From Rhizophlyctis rosea (taxonomy: Eukaryota > Chytridiomycota > Chytridiomycetes > Rhizophlyctidales > Rhizophlyctidaceae), in assembly GCA_027596075.1 (NCBI GenBank), contig JADGJC010000335.1:2379-41374 (forward strand): DNA of 38,996 nt, read 5' to 3'. This document shows positions 28,482 to 38,996 of this stretch, piece by piece. A program made the position numbers and the translations under genes. The notes beneath the pieces are model-generated. The model searched no databases. It was not told the DNA's origin and saw only the letters and a program-made list of their open reading frames with translations. Within the stretch, counting starts at the first letter, position 1. The number at the start of each line of letters is the position of its first letter.

Positions 28482-31400
28482 AGAGATAGTCAATGGCGGG
28501 GTGGAGGCCGTTTTGTGGTTCATTCCGGAAGCAGTTGTACACGGGGTTTAGGAATGTGGTTCAGTATAGTCATGGTCGGTTTGTAAAGTATACACTAAGT
28601 GGTGATACTCGCTCATTCCAAGGTGTTGTATCTGAAGCAATGTCTGCCATTTCTTGTGGGCCATTACGTGTCTGCCATTACTCATCCGGCGCTGATGCGC
28701 CTCGATGCCATCTGCATTTGAGGAATGGGTTTGTTTACGTGATGGAACTTAGTTGATGCATCACTGGTGCCATTTTGCATGACAATCCTTCGCTAAGTGA
28801 TGTTTGGGTTAGAGTTGAGGATTGTATCTATGCTATACCGAAGTTACTAGAGAAGGTTGACGTGGATTCCAACCCTGGAAAGCGGGCAGATATGAGGGTG
28901 GTGGGGGTGGTGGGGGTGCTGCGCAGTTGTGCGACTCCATGAATCATGTTGTCCGTCTTGTCCAACGCGTCGACTGCGCCCTGTGGAAGATGGTCCGGGC
29001 GGTCATCAAGCTGATTATGCGAAATAGGCCCAGAGAACGGAAAGGGTGCCAATTTTGATAGGAAAGTCTGGGCCAGAGATATCGTGGCTTAGATGCAAAG
29101 GGCCGGGTGTGGCGCAGGGAACGTTCCTCTGAAGTTTTTGACGGATTTTCTATTGCCCACAATGCACATTGACCTGATGGGCAATACTAAGCACTTCTTT
29201 TTCCTGTTGTCAATCTTTTTCATCATTTTTCAGGCTGCGTAATCATAACCTGCTTGAGAAGTTTGAGATTTTGACCATCCCATAGCTGTCTGATGTTTTG
29301 AAGAGAACATACATCTGTGGCGACGCGCGCCAGTAGCTTCCCATCTCATCCAATTTCCATCGACTGCCGCCTCTTGCAACTTGCTGCCAATATCTTGTAC
29401 ATGCGAGAACCCTCCCATCCGGATTTTCCACAGTTGTCAAGGATCCCATATACATAAGCCCACTCCCTCATCCCGCACTAGTATTTGCGTTTATCCGCTC
29501 AGTTCATCTCATAATCGCATACCATCTGCGTCATCGCCCGAACGCGACACACATACCCCGACCGTCAAAAAAATAAACACAAGCAAAGCCTTGGTGAATC
29601 AATCCACGCATCCGAGGGACTGATCACCAGCAATCCCTACAGCAAGATCCCTGTCGATCACTCGTGACTTTGCGCATACACCTCACGCGAGTTTGAGCCA
29701 GCAGCTTCCCCACGCATCCCCCACCTTCACTTGCAATACACCCTTAACTCACATTCTCTCCGGACCCTGCGCTCCGACCCTGAAATATAAAATCCAGGCA
29801 GCCCCGTTCTTGGTCCCCGCTATCGGCTGCGAAAGCATCATACGTCAGAACCGCCTCATCGCATTTATCTTCAATCAGATCGCTTCGCATTCATCGTCCT
29901 TGCTCCTAACCCTCGGTACTAGTGCACGGCCATATCCCCCACCATCATCCCCTATACCATAAGTACCACGTTAGCGGACCTCCGCAGCCACCAAATAGCA
30001 GAAGGTAGTATTGGCGCGGTAGTACCGCTATCTCGGATTTGTGGTTGCTTCGGTATGGTGGTGTGACCTACTAGACACATGTTGACGGAGAACGCTAATC
30101 AGCTCTGCAAACAATTTAAAGGAACCGGCCGTTCTACCACCCGCTTGGAAACTTTTTTGCTGCTAGCGCATCGTGCAAGCTCTAAATTCTTCTCACATCT
30201 GAGTTACATCCAACGCAAGCGATTGACCTCATATATTGCCACTTGCCAATTCATCTTCAAGAAAGACAGGGACGCCAGTGTAAACCAGTGAATTTTAGGT
30301 ACGTCATGTGGACAGTTGTGGACTTGTATTCGGGGGAGGGAGGACGGCTTGGAGGGGAGCGGGAGTCGGAGGCGCAGACGTTACAATGCAAAGGCTCTCG
30401 GAGGGCACGAGAGGGACGGGGTGTGAGCATTGCATTATGCAAGCAAGGCGTGCAAGCATGTGGGCGTGGACTTGCATATTAAAATCCATTTACTTTGGGA
30501 CGAAACGGGAGATTGGGAAGAGAGTAGAAGATACTGCTGGGTTTTGGTTGGCAACGCCACTTTCCGTCATCTTGGGGCACGGCCGTAAGGGCATATATAA
30601 AGGTGGAGGATGGAATGGTGGGGTAACCGGTTTTTCGTATCCAAGTTATCATCTATTTTGCTGCGGATTGAAAAACCATCAAACTGGGAAGGGGGGTTCG
30701 CCACCGTGACCTTCCCTTTTATGGACGATTTTGGTCACAGGGGGCTTAGCAGGAATGTGAGTGAGTGCAGAGGGTGTTAGGGTTAGGAGGAAAGGGTTGA
30801 AGCGAGCTGGTCTTGGGTTGGAGGGGTTCCAGTGCCAGCCAGTTCATGGGAGTTGGGAGTCTGTTGGGAGTGAGGCACACATGACGTGTTATCGGATTTT
30901 GGCTTCGGGGGGTTCTGGGGTTGGACCATGGCCAAGTTACACACGGGACCCTGGCTTATGGGACACAACTGGTCCAACCCGCCCATTTCGCGGGACCATA
31001 AACTAATAATATGTCTTTCCTATACACCTATGTCATACCATACCATTGACGCACTACCAACTGTCAACATCGTATACTACCCATCTGTCACCGGCATCTT
31101 CCATCTCCTACCTGCCATACTCGTCGCCAACGCAACCCCCCTCACTCCTCCCACCCACCATCCCATCATATCTCGCGTCGTTGGCTTGGCCACCTCTCCG
31201 GTGGCTTTGCACTTTCCCACCTTCCAACTTTTCTTTCTCATCTCATCATAGCCTGCATATAACCACCATCTGCAACCTGTACATAGTACATATTCGGCAC
31301 TCGTATTCATATCGCTAGTCCTTCTCAACGACTCGGACCGCCATCGTGAGTATAGGACCGACTTCATCGCATCCTCTTGGCGTGCTTGGACGGTGACGTC

Positions 31401-31989
31401 ATATTGTTGAGGGGGTTGGCTGGGCGTGGGAATTTTGACTTCCCGTACTTTGACGCAAGCGGGGCCGGCCTAAAGCGAACTGCATTGCGTCCTTTGAGAA
31501 TCCTGGTTGACAACAGGGCCTATGTCCGACTTCACGTGAACAATGCATTGACACCACTCTTCCTTTCTCTCTAGACCATACCTAATTTCCCACACACATT
31601 CCGAACCTGAGCCGATAATTTAATCCCATAGTAATTGGTAAGCAAAATATTTAGGACACAATGGGAACGGTGTATTCGCGGCAACAAAACGGGACCGAGG
31701 TTCGTGCTCTGAACGGCTCAATCATTCAAGTCTGAGCATTTTCTTCGTTCGCTCAATTGTTACTGTCTTTGCGTTTCTTCTTATTTGGGGCTCGAAGCCA
31801 TTGGATGTTTTGTGGTTTCAATGTGTCTTTTTTCTTGTTCTTTTCTTGTTCGTGGGGTGGACCAGTGGATGTGTTGGTGCTCGTTTTAAGACATTCATTC
31901 GCTGGAAGGGATGCGCCGATCGGTTTGGATCATAAGACATGTGCGCGAGGCAAGAGGATTTTCTTTGTTGGCCGATTATATCCAGTTTG
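28482..31989. other. 3.5-kb region without a recognised gene
   Basis: It lies between the oxidase gene and the modelled first exon of trehalase, both on the plus strand. Many frames of 60-130 codons occur on both strands but overlap each other and carry no recognised domain. There is a GGTGGGGGT direct repeat at about 28897-28918. A clear TATA element stands alone at 30594 (separate entry). The last part should contain the trehalase promoter and leader. A spliced or non-coding transcript could be here. Confidence 0.4.
30594..30601 (+). promoter_or_regulatory. Orphan TATA box
   Basis: TATATAAA followed by AGGTGG, with no convincing coding region within the next kilobase. It may drive a non-coding RNA, an unrecognised small gene or a long trehalase leader. 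It may also be chance. Confidence 0.3.
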
Positions 31990-34900
31990 ATGGATTGTGG
32001 AAGCGGGGAGAACTGCAAGTCAGGATACTACGAGTGTCGGGCACCTCAGAGCAACGATAACCTCCAGGTCCACTCCACACCGCTGCACCAGTTGCCTCGT
32101 CAGGCTCCAATTTTTCAACAAATCCTTGGCTAATGTCCATTTACGCATCTAGGGCCCATACGTCTTCGATCCTTCAGATCCACGTCATTACCCTGTCGCT
32201 GACGGCACCACCTCTCCACTCGCTCTCAACCGACCACTGACCCCAATCGCCTCGCCCCTAGCATCACCGAATATCCCAACCATTAGTATCGACGGAATGA
32301 CCGACACACCACCGCGGCAACCTCAGGCTCCGCCCGACCCTGCAAAACTATCCAAGTTCCTACGCGAAACGCAAGCGCCGCAAAATGTCCATATTGAGGA
32401 GGAGTTGAACTATCAGGATCGGGATCATCGGTTTGCGCACGGGCATGGATCAGGAAGACATACACTGCAAAGGAATCGGACACTAAGCATAGTAAGTTGG
32501 GCCTTTCGAAGTGGTTGAGTGTCTTCAAGCACGTACTGATTACTTATATTCACAGTCACAAACAAATCTATGGGGTTCAGCTCTTCCGCAAGCAACGGAG
32601 GAGCAGCGGGAGGCATATCGGAGGCGGCGACGAGGGTCACATGATGAGAAGGTGGTTGGGAAGCCAAGAAAGTTCTTGATTGATGTGGAAGAGACACAAC
32701 GTGCGTATCTTAAGTAGTCGTTGCTCGGAGCAGAGATGCTGATATATGCCGTTTCATAGGTCTCATTCTTCTGCAAGAAGACACTGATGGCGACTTCCAA
32801 ATCACCGTTCAAGACGCAGGCCCCAAGTCCTTTGTTCTCGGAACTGCAAACTCGGGCGGATACCGCAAATACGAAATTCGCGGGACTTACATGTTGTCGA
32901 ATCTTCTGCAAGAGTTGGCATTGGCGGCGGATTATGGGCGCAAGTTTATTGTTTTGGATGAGGAACGGCTGCATGAGAATCCATTGGACCGATTGAGCCG
33001 ACTAATTAAATACCACTTCTGGGACGGATTAACAAGACGGATCGACGCCGAAGGTATGAACAAGGTCAACGTCTTTCACCGTATGTGGTATATCTAACCC
33101 CAGATTTTCTCAGGACTGGAAATCATCTGTAACGACCCGAAAAATCGCGCCAAGGATCAGAGACCTCGTGTCTTCGTGCCATTCCGTGACGAACTCGCTT
33201 GGGAGTATTACAACGAAGTCGCTCGCACCCGCACGCACCTCAACCTCGACGTTGTACGCCTTCCCGAGATCATAACGCCTCAATACGTGAAATCCCTCGA
33301 CTACCACCCTGGTATTCTGTCGCTTGGCCTCAGAAAAACCAAAGACGAGAAGACAGGGAAAGAAGTAGTACGTGGGACGCCGTTCGTGGTACCTGGCGGT
33401 CGATTTAACGAGATGTATGGCTGGGATTCCTACTTCGAAGCCCTTGGTCTGTTGGTCGACAATCGCATCGAGCTGGCCAGAGGAATGGTGGAGAATTTCG
33501 TTTACGAGATCGAGCACTATGGCAAAATCCTAAACGCCAATCGGTCCTACTATCTCACCCGATCGCAACCACCCTTCCTTACCGACATGATCAAGCAGGT
33601 CGCGAAGCGGCTACCGGAAAAGGGACTATCACCTCCAGCATTGAAAAAATGGAAGGCTGAGGGTTATCGGGCATCGGTTAAGGAGCTTTTCTCGGTATGG
33701 ATGGCGTCACCTCGGTTGGATCGAGTGGTGGGGCTTTGCAAGTTTTACACGGAGGGTATTGGGATGCCGCCCGAGACGGAATCATCGCACTTTACGCATA
33801 TTTTGGAACCGTATGCGCACAAGATGGGAATAAGCGTGGAGGATTATATGGAGGGCTATGTCAATGAGACGATTAAGGAGCCGGAACTTGACCAGTACTT
33901 TGTACATGATCGAGCGGGTAAGTGGAGCTGCTGCGTTCTGTTTTGTGGGGGAAGCCTCGTAACTCCATTTTGAAATCATCCAGTTCGTGAAAGTGGACAC
34001 GATACAACATATCGATTTGAGAAGCGCTGCGCCAATCTCGCTACCATCGATCTAAACAGTCTCGTGTACAAGTACGATGTTGATTTGGCGGAGGTGATTA
34101 AGGAGGAATTTAACGGATGGTGAGTACGACGTGCATGCAGCTGCTTGTCTCAATTTCGTCTTGAATTCGTTTGCTTGTCTGCGCCGACGCCGGTTGCTAA
34201 ATCCTTTTCTCGGTTTTCCTTCTTTTGTGACATGTAGCTTCAAGTTCCGCGTCCGTCGCGGACCTAGTGACGTCTTCCTGAACCGTTTCAAGCAATGGTA
34301 CGCCCTCATCGCCTCAAAGGGGGTCGGCGAGTCTATCGGTAACAATGGCGGATGGGATTCGGACTGGGCAAAGGGCATCATGTGCTACGACGAGGAAATT
34401 GACGAAGAGTACGCTCGGTGGGTTGACGGACGCGAGCCCGTCATGCCAGCGGACAAGCTCTTCCGGTCTCGAGCGAAGGATTACCTCCCCATTTACGACG
34501 CACCCGAGGGCAAGGAGTACTTCACCGTCTACATGTTCCCTCAGTTGTTCACGAAGATGGCAGACCGGCAACGGGAGTTGATCGACAAGTACCTGTGGAA
34601 CGAGGAGGAGAAGTTGTTCTACGATTTCGACTGCGCGCTCATGCAGATGTCCACCTACCAAACTGTGACATGCTTGTGGGCCCTGTGGGCGGGACATGCT
34701 TCGCAGCAGCAGGCGGATAAGATGGTGCCGCGTGTTATGGAGCTGTTCGAGGTGGTTGGGGGGCTGGTGTGTGGTACGGAGGAGAGTCGGGGACACATCA
34801 CGCTGGACCGTCCGAATCGGCAATGGGATTACCCGTACGGTTGGGCACCCCACCAGATTCTTGCATGGCCTGGGTTGGAGAAGTACGGGTTTTTGGATGA

Positions 34901-35458
34901 CGCTAGGAGGGTGGCCTACCGATGGTTGTACACCATCGTAAAGAGTTTTGTCGACTTCAACGGAGTGGTGCCGGAGAAGTTCGATGTAGTTGATATGACC
35001 CATAAGGTCAATGTAGAATACGGTAATGTGGGAGCGGACTTCCGGTTCGTGGTCAGGGAAGGGTTTGGGTGGATGAACGCTAGTTTCCAGGTACGTCGTT
35101 GATTGGCCGAGTAGCTTGGTCGTTTACCTCCGGGACTGACATCCCTTCTCGCTTTTCCACACAGCTCGGTCTCAAATATATGACCAAAAACATGCGCCGA
35201 GCCCTCGGCGCCCTGACGCACCCAGATCAACTTTTCACAAAGGACGGTCAACGTATCCGGATGCAGATTCCGCCAGTCGACCGTATCCCGTCGTACAACA
35301 ATTTCATCCAACTTTCCCCGCAACCCTCTTTCGCACCCCACATTCCTGGCGTACACTTGACAAGCGCGGGACCGCCGGCTGGTGTTGGGGCGTCGGGATT
35401 GACTAGTCCGCCGGTTATTGCGGCTGTTGGGGGGCGATCAGTTGTTGGGGAGGCGTGA
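31990..35458 (+). CDS. Neutral trehalase (GH37)
   Basis: Hydrolyses cytosolic trehalose to glucose during stress recovery or germination. The exons are 32153-32491, 32556-32700, 32760-33053, 33114-33917, 33984-34119, 34238-35090 and 35165-35458, preceded by a tentative first exon 31990-32067 (weak GTCCAC donor). That gives ~980 residues. If translation starts at the ATG at 32297 instead, the protein is 906. I prefer an upstream exon because 32153-32296 reads as plausible protein ([15 protein letters not shown]) and is preceded by a CTAG acceptor and an in-frame stop. The family's two signatures are present: [14 protein letters not shown] (about 33392-33433) and [10 protein letters not shown] (34821-34850). 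The Ca-binding-like loop [12 protein letters not shown] (32780-32815) marks the neutral rather than acid type. RNRTLS and RRRRGS upstream are candidate PKA sites. There is a ~85-residue insertion and a ~50-residue Gly/Ser/Pro-rich tail compared with yeast Nth1 (from memory). Confidence 0.93.
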
Positions 35459-35974
35459 GGGGCTTTTAGTGGGCGGGTGGCGATGAAAGGATTTTGTGGG
35501 GTTGGGGTGGTAGACGATGGCGGTGTGTAGTTAACTTAGGATGGGTTCGGGCGGGGAGGGTACCGGCGATCTCGAAAGTATGAACCTTTCTTTTGTTGCT
35601 GCTTCGCAGCTTTAGCGTTCCTTCTCTTACGATGGGAATTGTAGTTAAGGATGGGTTGGGCGGGGGGCTTCTTTTCGACTCTTCCCTTTTCTCTTTCTTG
35701 TGTCTTCTTTCTTTGTTGCGGGTCACGTTGACCCCACTTGTTTTCTTGCTTAATTTTCGTTTTGTTGCTTTTTGATAACAATGAATGCCTTACGGGTGCG
35801 ACCGAGATCTTTGAAGTTTGTGTTGTGTGTTGATGGTTTCCGTCCTTGATTGCGCCCGGTCATATGCACATGGCCTCGTGATGATGTCGGGTCCTGAAAA
35901 GGCATTCACAGTAGGGAGCAAACTTTGCCGTCAGTGCTAACCGTCCCATGGTCCGCATCAAAATTTGGACATTC
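35459..35974. other. Trehalase 3' flank
   Basis: About 500 bases, T-rich around 35590-35770, leading into the satellite array. No gene is recognised. Confidence 0.5.
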
Positions 35975-37430
35975 CTGACACCAGCACACCCCATGTTGCC
36001 TTCATACGTGGTTAATCCAGCCGCAAATCAATCCAACTCAATCCCGAAGGGCCTTAGGACCCGGAGGCAATTTCGACAGGCATCGTCTACACCAGACATG
36101 CTTATTAAAGATATTTGCGACCTCATTCGGACCCTCTACGGTCAAAATTGACCCGAGCACACCGCATTTTGCATTCATACTTGGTACTTCCAGCTGCAAA
36201 TCCATCCAACTCGAGTCCAAGGAACCCTAGGACCCTGAGGCAATTCTGACAGGCATCATATATACCAAACATGCTCCTTGAAGATATTTGCAACCTGATT
36301 CGGACCCTCTACGAAATTGACACCCGCACACACCATTTTTCCTTCATACTTGGTACATTCAGCTGCAAATTAGTCCAACTCAATCCCGAAGGGTCTTGGG
36401 ACCCGGAGGCAATTTTGACAGGCATCGTCTACACCAGATATGCATATCCTTCTAAAGATATTTGCGACCTGATTCAAACCCTCTACGGTCAAAATTGACC
36501 CCAGCACACCGCATTTTGCTTTCATACTTGGTACATCCAGCTGCAAATCAATCCAACTCAATCCCGAAGGGCCTTTGGACCCGGATGCAATTTCGACAGG
36601 CATCCTCCACACCAGACATGCTTATTGAAGATCCTTGCAACCTGATTCGGACCCTCTAGAAATTGACTCCAGCACACAACATTTTTTCTTCATACTTGGT
36701 ACATCCAGCCGCAAATAGATCCAACTCAATTCCAAAGGCCCCTGGGACTTTAAGTCAAATTTGACAGGCATTGTCTGCACTAAACATGCTGATTGAAGAT
36801 ATTTGCAACCTGATTTGGACTTTTACGGTCAAAATTGACCCCAGCACACCGCATTTTGCCTTTATACTTATTACATTCAGCAGCAAATCAATCCAACTCA
36901 ATGCCGAAGGCCTCTAAGACCCGGAAGCAATGATGACAGTCATCGTCTACACCATATATGCTCATTGAAAACATGTGCAACCTGATTCGGACTCTCTACT
37001 TTCAAAATTGACCCCAGCAAACACCATTTTTCCTTCATACTTGGTACATCCAGCCACAGATCAATCCAACTCAATCCCGAAGGGCCTTAAGACCTGCAGG
37101 CAATTTCGACAGGCATCGTCTACACTGGACATGCTCATGAAGATATTTGCAATCGATTCGGACTCTATGCGGTCAAAATTGACCTGAGCACCGCATTTTG
37201 TCTTCATAGCCGGTACAGCCAGCTGCAAATCAATCCAACTCAATTCCAAAGGCCCCTCGCAATTTTGACAAGCATTGTCTACATCAAGCATGCTCATTGA
37301 AGATAGTTGCAACCTGATTTGGACCCTCATCGGTCAATATTGATCCCAGCACATCGCATTTTGCCTTCATACTTGGTACGTCCAGCCGCAAATCATTCCA
37401 CCTCGTGTCCAAAGGCCCCCAGGATGGCGA
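35975..37430. repeat. Subtelomeric ~170-bp satellite, nine units in alternating dimers
   Basis: The anchor AATCCAACTCAAT(C/T)CC and its variants recur about every 162-177 bases (about 36030, 36204, 36373, 36550, 36720, 36890, 37064, 37233 and 37395). Two subtypes alternate. Type A has GCACACCGCATTTTG and is preceded by GGTCAAAATTGACC (36140, 36487, 36827, 37171, with a variant at 37332). Type B has ACACCATTTTTCC or variants and lacks the left half of that inverted repeat (about 36305, 36657 and 37000). The higher-order period is therefore ~344 bp. The first unit (about 35975) is degenerate, and the last two A-type units are adjacent. Units have open frames by chance but no conserved reading frame, since their lengths vary by non-multiples of three. 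Confidence 0.9.
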
Positions 37431-37436
37431 TCTTCT

Positions 37437-37799
37437 GTCCAGTCCCTTCGGACTGATTACTTAGTTGATTAAGCGATAGCACGTGACGTATTTCACTTTG
37501 AGTCATAACCTTGTTCCTCCCTCCCTTTCGTTAAGGTGTAAAAGTGTGCATATGTATTAGTTTTTGATTGAATATACTTCAGAACCATTATCCGCCATTG
37601 TGCACACCTGGCGCACTTTGGTCCAGTTCGTTCGGACCAGTTGATTACTGAGTGAATTAGGCAATAGGCATGAGACGTATGTCATTTTGAGTCATAGCCG
37701 CGTTCCTTCCCCCCTTTGATTAAGGTGTTAAAGTGTGCCTATGTGCTTCTTGATTGAATATACTTCAAAACCATCATTCCGTTCAATTGGTACCATTGC
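37437..37799. repeat. 184-bp tandem duplication with stem-loops
   Basis: Two copies start at about 37437 and 37621. Shared blocks in order are GTCCAGT(C/T)C, GATTACT, GACGTAT, TTTGAGTCATA, TTAAGGTGT, AAAGTGTGC and TTGATTGAATATACTTCA. Each begins with a hairpin of the form GTCC-loop-GGAC; the second is GGTCC with GGACC. The unit is different in sequence from the adjacent ~170-bp satellite. Confidence 0.8.
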
Positions 37800-38711
37800 A
37801 AAGCCTACGGACCTGGCATTTTTGTGATGAAGTAAGTATATTCAACCAATCTGACATTGCCATCTGACCACCCTTTAGCGAAGTTGTCTCTTTCTGACTA
37901 GTCTTTAAGCTCTCTTTCACGCTCATTTCCCACTTCACAAACCCACACGTCCGCAGACCTTCATAGGATTAGCTACCCGACGGTCGTGGACTATTTTCGT
38001 ACAACCTGAAGACGTTCTGGGTACGAGGACGGCGATAATTGCGACGCGTCACCACCATCTTTCAGCAAACAAACTCTCTTTGGGGTTTGCTCAACTCAAT
38101 TCCGACCTTCCTACCAGCACAACAGTGCATCCTCCAACGCTAGCTTCGCACAACAGTGCCTAGCGTGATTCCTTCCTTCCTTCCTTACCGCTACGAGGCT
38201 TTGGTCGCTGGTAACGCTTCTTGCTCGCTCGCTTGGTCGAACGGCGGTTACGATTTTATTGGTTCTTTGGGATCGACCTGGCCCTCTCGTGGAAAAGCAA
38301 TACTGGTTCGGAGACCTGGTGCTGGTGTAGAATATCTGTTTCGTTCGGGCTATCGGTTGCGGATTGATTATTTGAAGATTGTGTTGACGAAGTTGAAAAA
38401 GTTGGGTGTGATTTTGCTAGGGGAGACCTCTGCCGCAATTTCGCAAACGGGGGCAATCAGTGCACCGCTATTTTGCACGGTCGGCTATAGTTATTGCTAG
38501 TGTCAAGGGGATCATTGTTCGGCAAGCTGATTGAGATTGATAATTCAGCGGGTTTCATCATTGGGTGGGAAACTGTCTCCATCAGTAACAGTTTCGCCAC
38601 CATTTGCGCCTCTTAGTTGTTTTGTTTACATCGCGACTGCGCCACCACCCGCGCATACCATTATAAGAAAATCAACCAAATAGTCGGCTTCAACATCGAC
38701 ACCAAAAACCA
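37800..38711. other. Subtelomeric sequence, no gene recognised
   Basis: It contains a short CCTT tract (about 38171-38186) and one 114-codon open frame (38156-38500) without a recognised domain and with no early ATG. It may be the non-coding leader or terminal region of a mobile element whose coding part begins at 38712, but I could not identify terminal repeats or a primer-binding site. Confidence 0.4.
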
Positions 38712-38923
38712 ATGACGGAACTTAACGTGCCAACATCTGGACAACGGCCGTCATCTGGGCTTCAATCGGGGGCGATGTCGATGGCTGGGGAAACACCGTC
38801 TGGTGGGGAAGTAACGAAACCTCCCAGTGTCTAGGAGTTGCGTGCAAAGCTTCAAGAAGAAAGGGATGAACGGCAAACGAAAAAGAAGGAGGAGAGTTTG
38901 GTCGGTGATAATACTCGCTTGGG
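38712..38923 (+). pseudogene. ORF start truncated by the telomere, one internal stop
   Basis: From the ATG at 38712 the frame reads MTELNVPTSGQRPSSGL and continues to a TAG at 38832. It then continues in the same frame with ELRAKLQEERDERQTKKKEE, a coiled-coil-like charged helix, until it meets the telomere repeats. The Ser/Gly/Pro-rich start followed by a charged helix would suit a gag-like or other structural protein, but the family is not identified. It is broken twice: by the stop and by the chromosome end. Confidence 0.4.
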
Positions 38924-38996
38924 TTAGGGTTAGGGTTAGGGTTAGGGTTAGGGTTAGGGTTAGGGTTAGGGTTAGGGTTAGGGTTAGGGTTAGGGT
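38924..38996 (+). repeat. Telomere, (TTAGGG)12
   Basis: Twelve perfect TTAGGG units plus one T run to the end of the window, preceded by a degenerate TTGGG. The orientation places the chromosome end to the right. This repeat is used by many fungi and by animals. Confidence 0.98.

Noticed and set aside
34314..35003. 229-codon minus-strand frame opposite trehalase
   Set aside because: Antisense of a firm trehalase exon containing the [10 protein letters not shown] signature.
36271..36498. Open frames within the satellite as genes
   Set aside because: They exist on both strands, are not kept between units, and unit lengths vary by non-multiples of three.
38156..38500. 114-codon subtelomeric frame
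   Set aside because: No early ATG, no domain, and it begins beside a simple CCTT tract; likely chance.
1..38996. tRNA, rRNA or CRISPR features
   Set aside because: I looked for the GGTTCGA T-loop with a paired acceptor stem, conserved rRNA blocks and short spaced repeats and found none; the only regular arrays are the satellites and telomere.

Overview
This window is eukaryotic and almost certainly fungal. The genes carry short GT-AG introns, mostly 55-90 bp, with GTAAGT/GTGAGT-type donors and CTAAC/CTGAC-like branch sites. Clear fungal families are present, including a neutral trehalase and a Ser/Thr-rich single-pass wall-sensor-like protein. The right end runs into 12 perfect TTAGGG repeats with the G-rich strand reading outward, so the window is the right arm tip of a chromosome. 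The DD3-3-like ectodomain and the 30-residue-period ankyrin repeats remind me more of an early-diverging (chytrid-like) fungus than of Dikarya. That placement is inference, not a sequence match.

Layout. 0.5-2.4 kb: a minus-strand F-box/LRR-like gene whose 3' end runs into a small terminal-inverted-repeat element. 4.2-4.8 kb: a small four-helix membrane protein, possibly MAPEG-like. 5.2-7.2 kb: a small minus-strand gene and a decayed second copy of it. 7.9-14.2 kb: two tandem F-box/ankyrin paralogs; the second has a reading-frame break and a 10-N assembly gap. 15.1-18.2 kb: two minus-strand single-pass membrane proteins. 20.8-23.7 kb: a secreted 5'-nucleotidase with a Tyr-Ser-Thr repeat region, 8 exons. 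24.3-28.5 kb: an 11-exon gene joining a secreted DD3-3-type ectodomain to a complete NADPH oxidase core. 32.0-35.5 kb: neutral trehalase, 8 exons as modelled. 35.5-39.0 kb: subtelomere, with a ~170-bp satellite organised as alternating ~344-bp dimers, a 184-bp tandem duplication, a truncated ORF and the telomere.

How the genes relate. There is no evidence of one operon-like pathway. The proximal part is rich in possible SCF substrate adaptors and local duplications. The middle part is a run of secretory or cell-surface proteins: two single-pass proteins, an ecto-nucleotidase and a surface oxidase. The trehalase is cytosolic and probably PKA/Ca-regulated. The most notable object is the DD3-3-NADPH oxidase fusion. 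Its predicted topology (signal peptide, large extracellular domain, one extra membrane span, then the NOX core) copies that of animal DUOX enzymes with a different ectodomain.

Exon-intron structures were worked out by hand from splice signals, reading phase and family conservation. Those of the nucleotidase, the oxidase and the trehalase core are firm. The first exon of trehalase and two junctions of the F-box/LRR gene are tentative.
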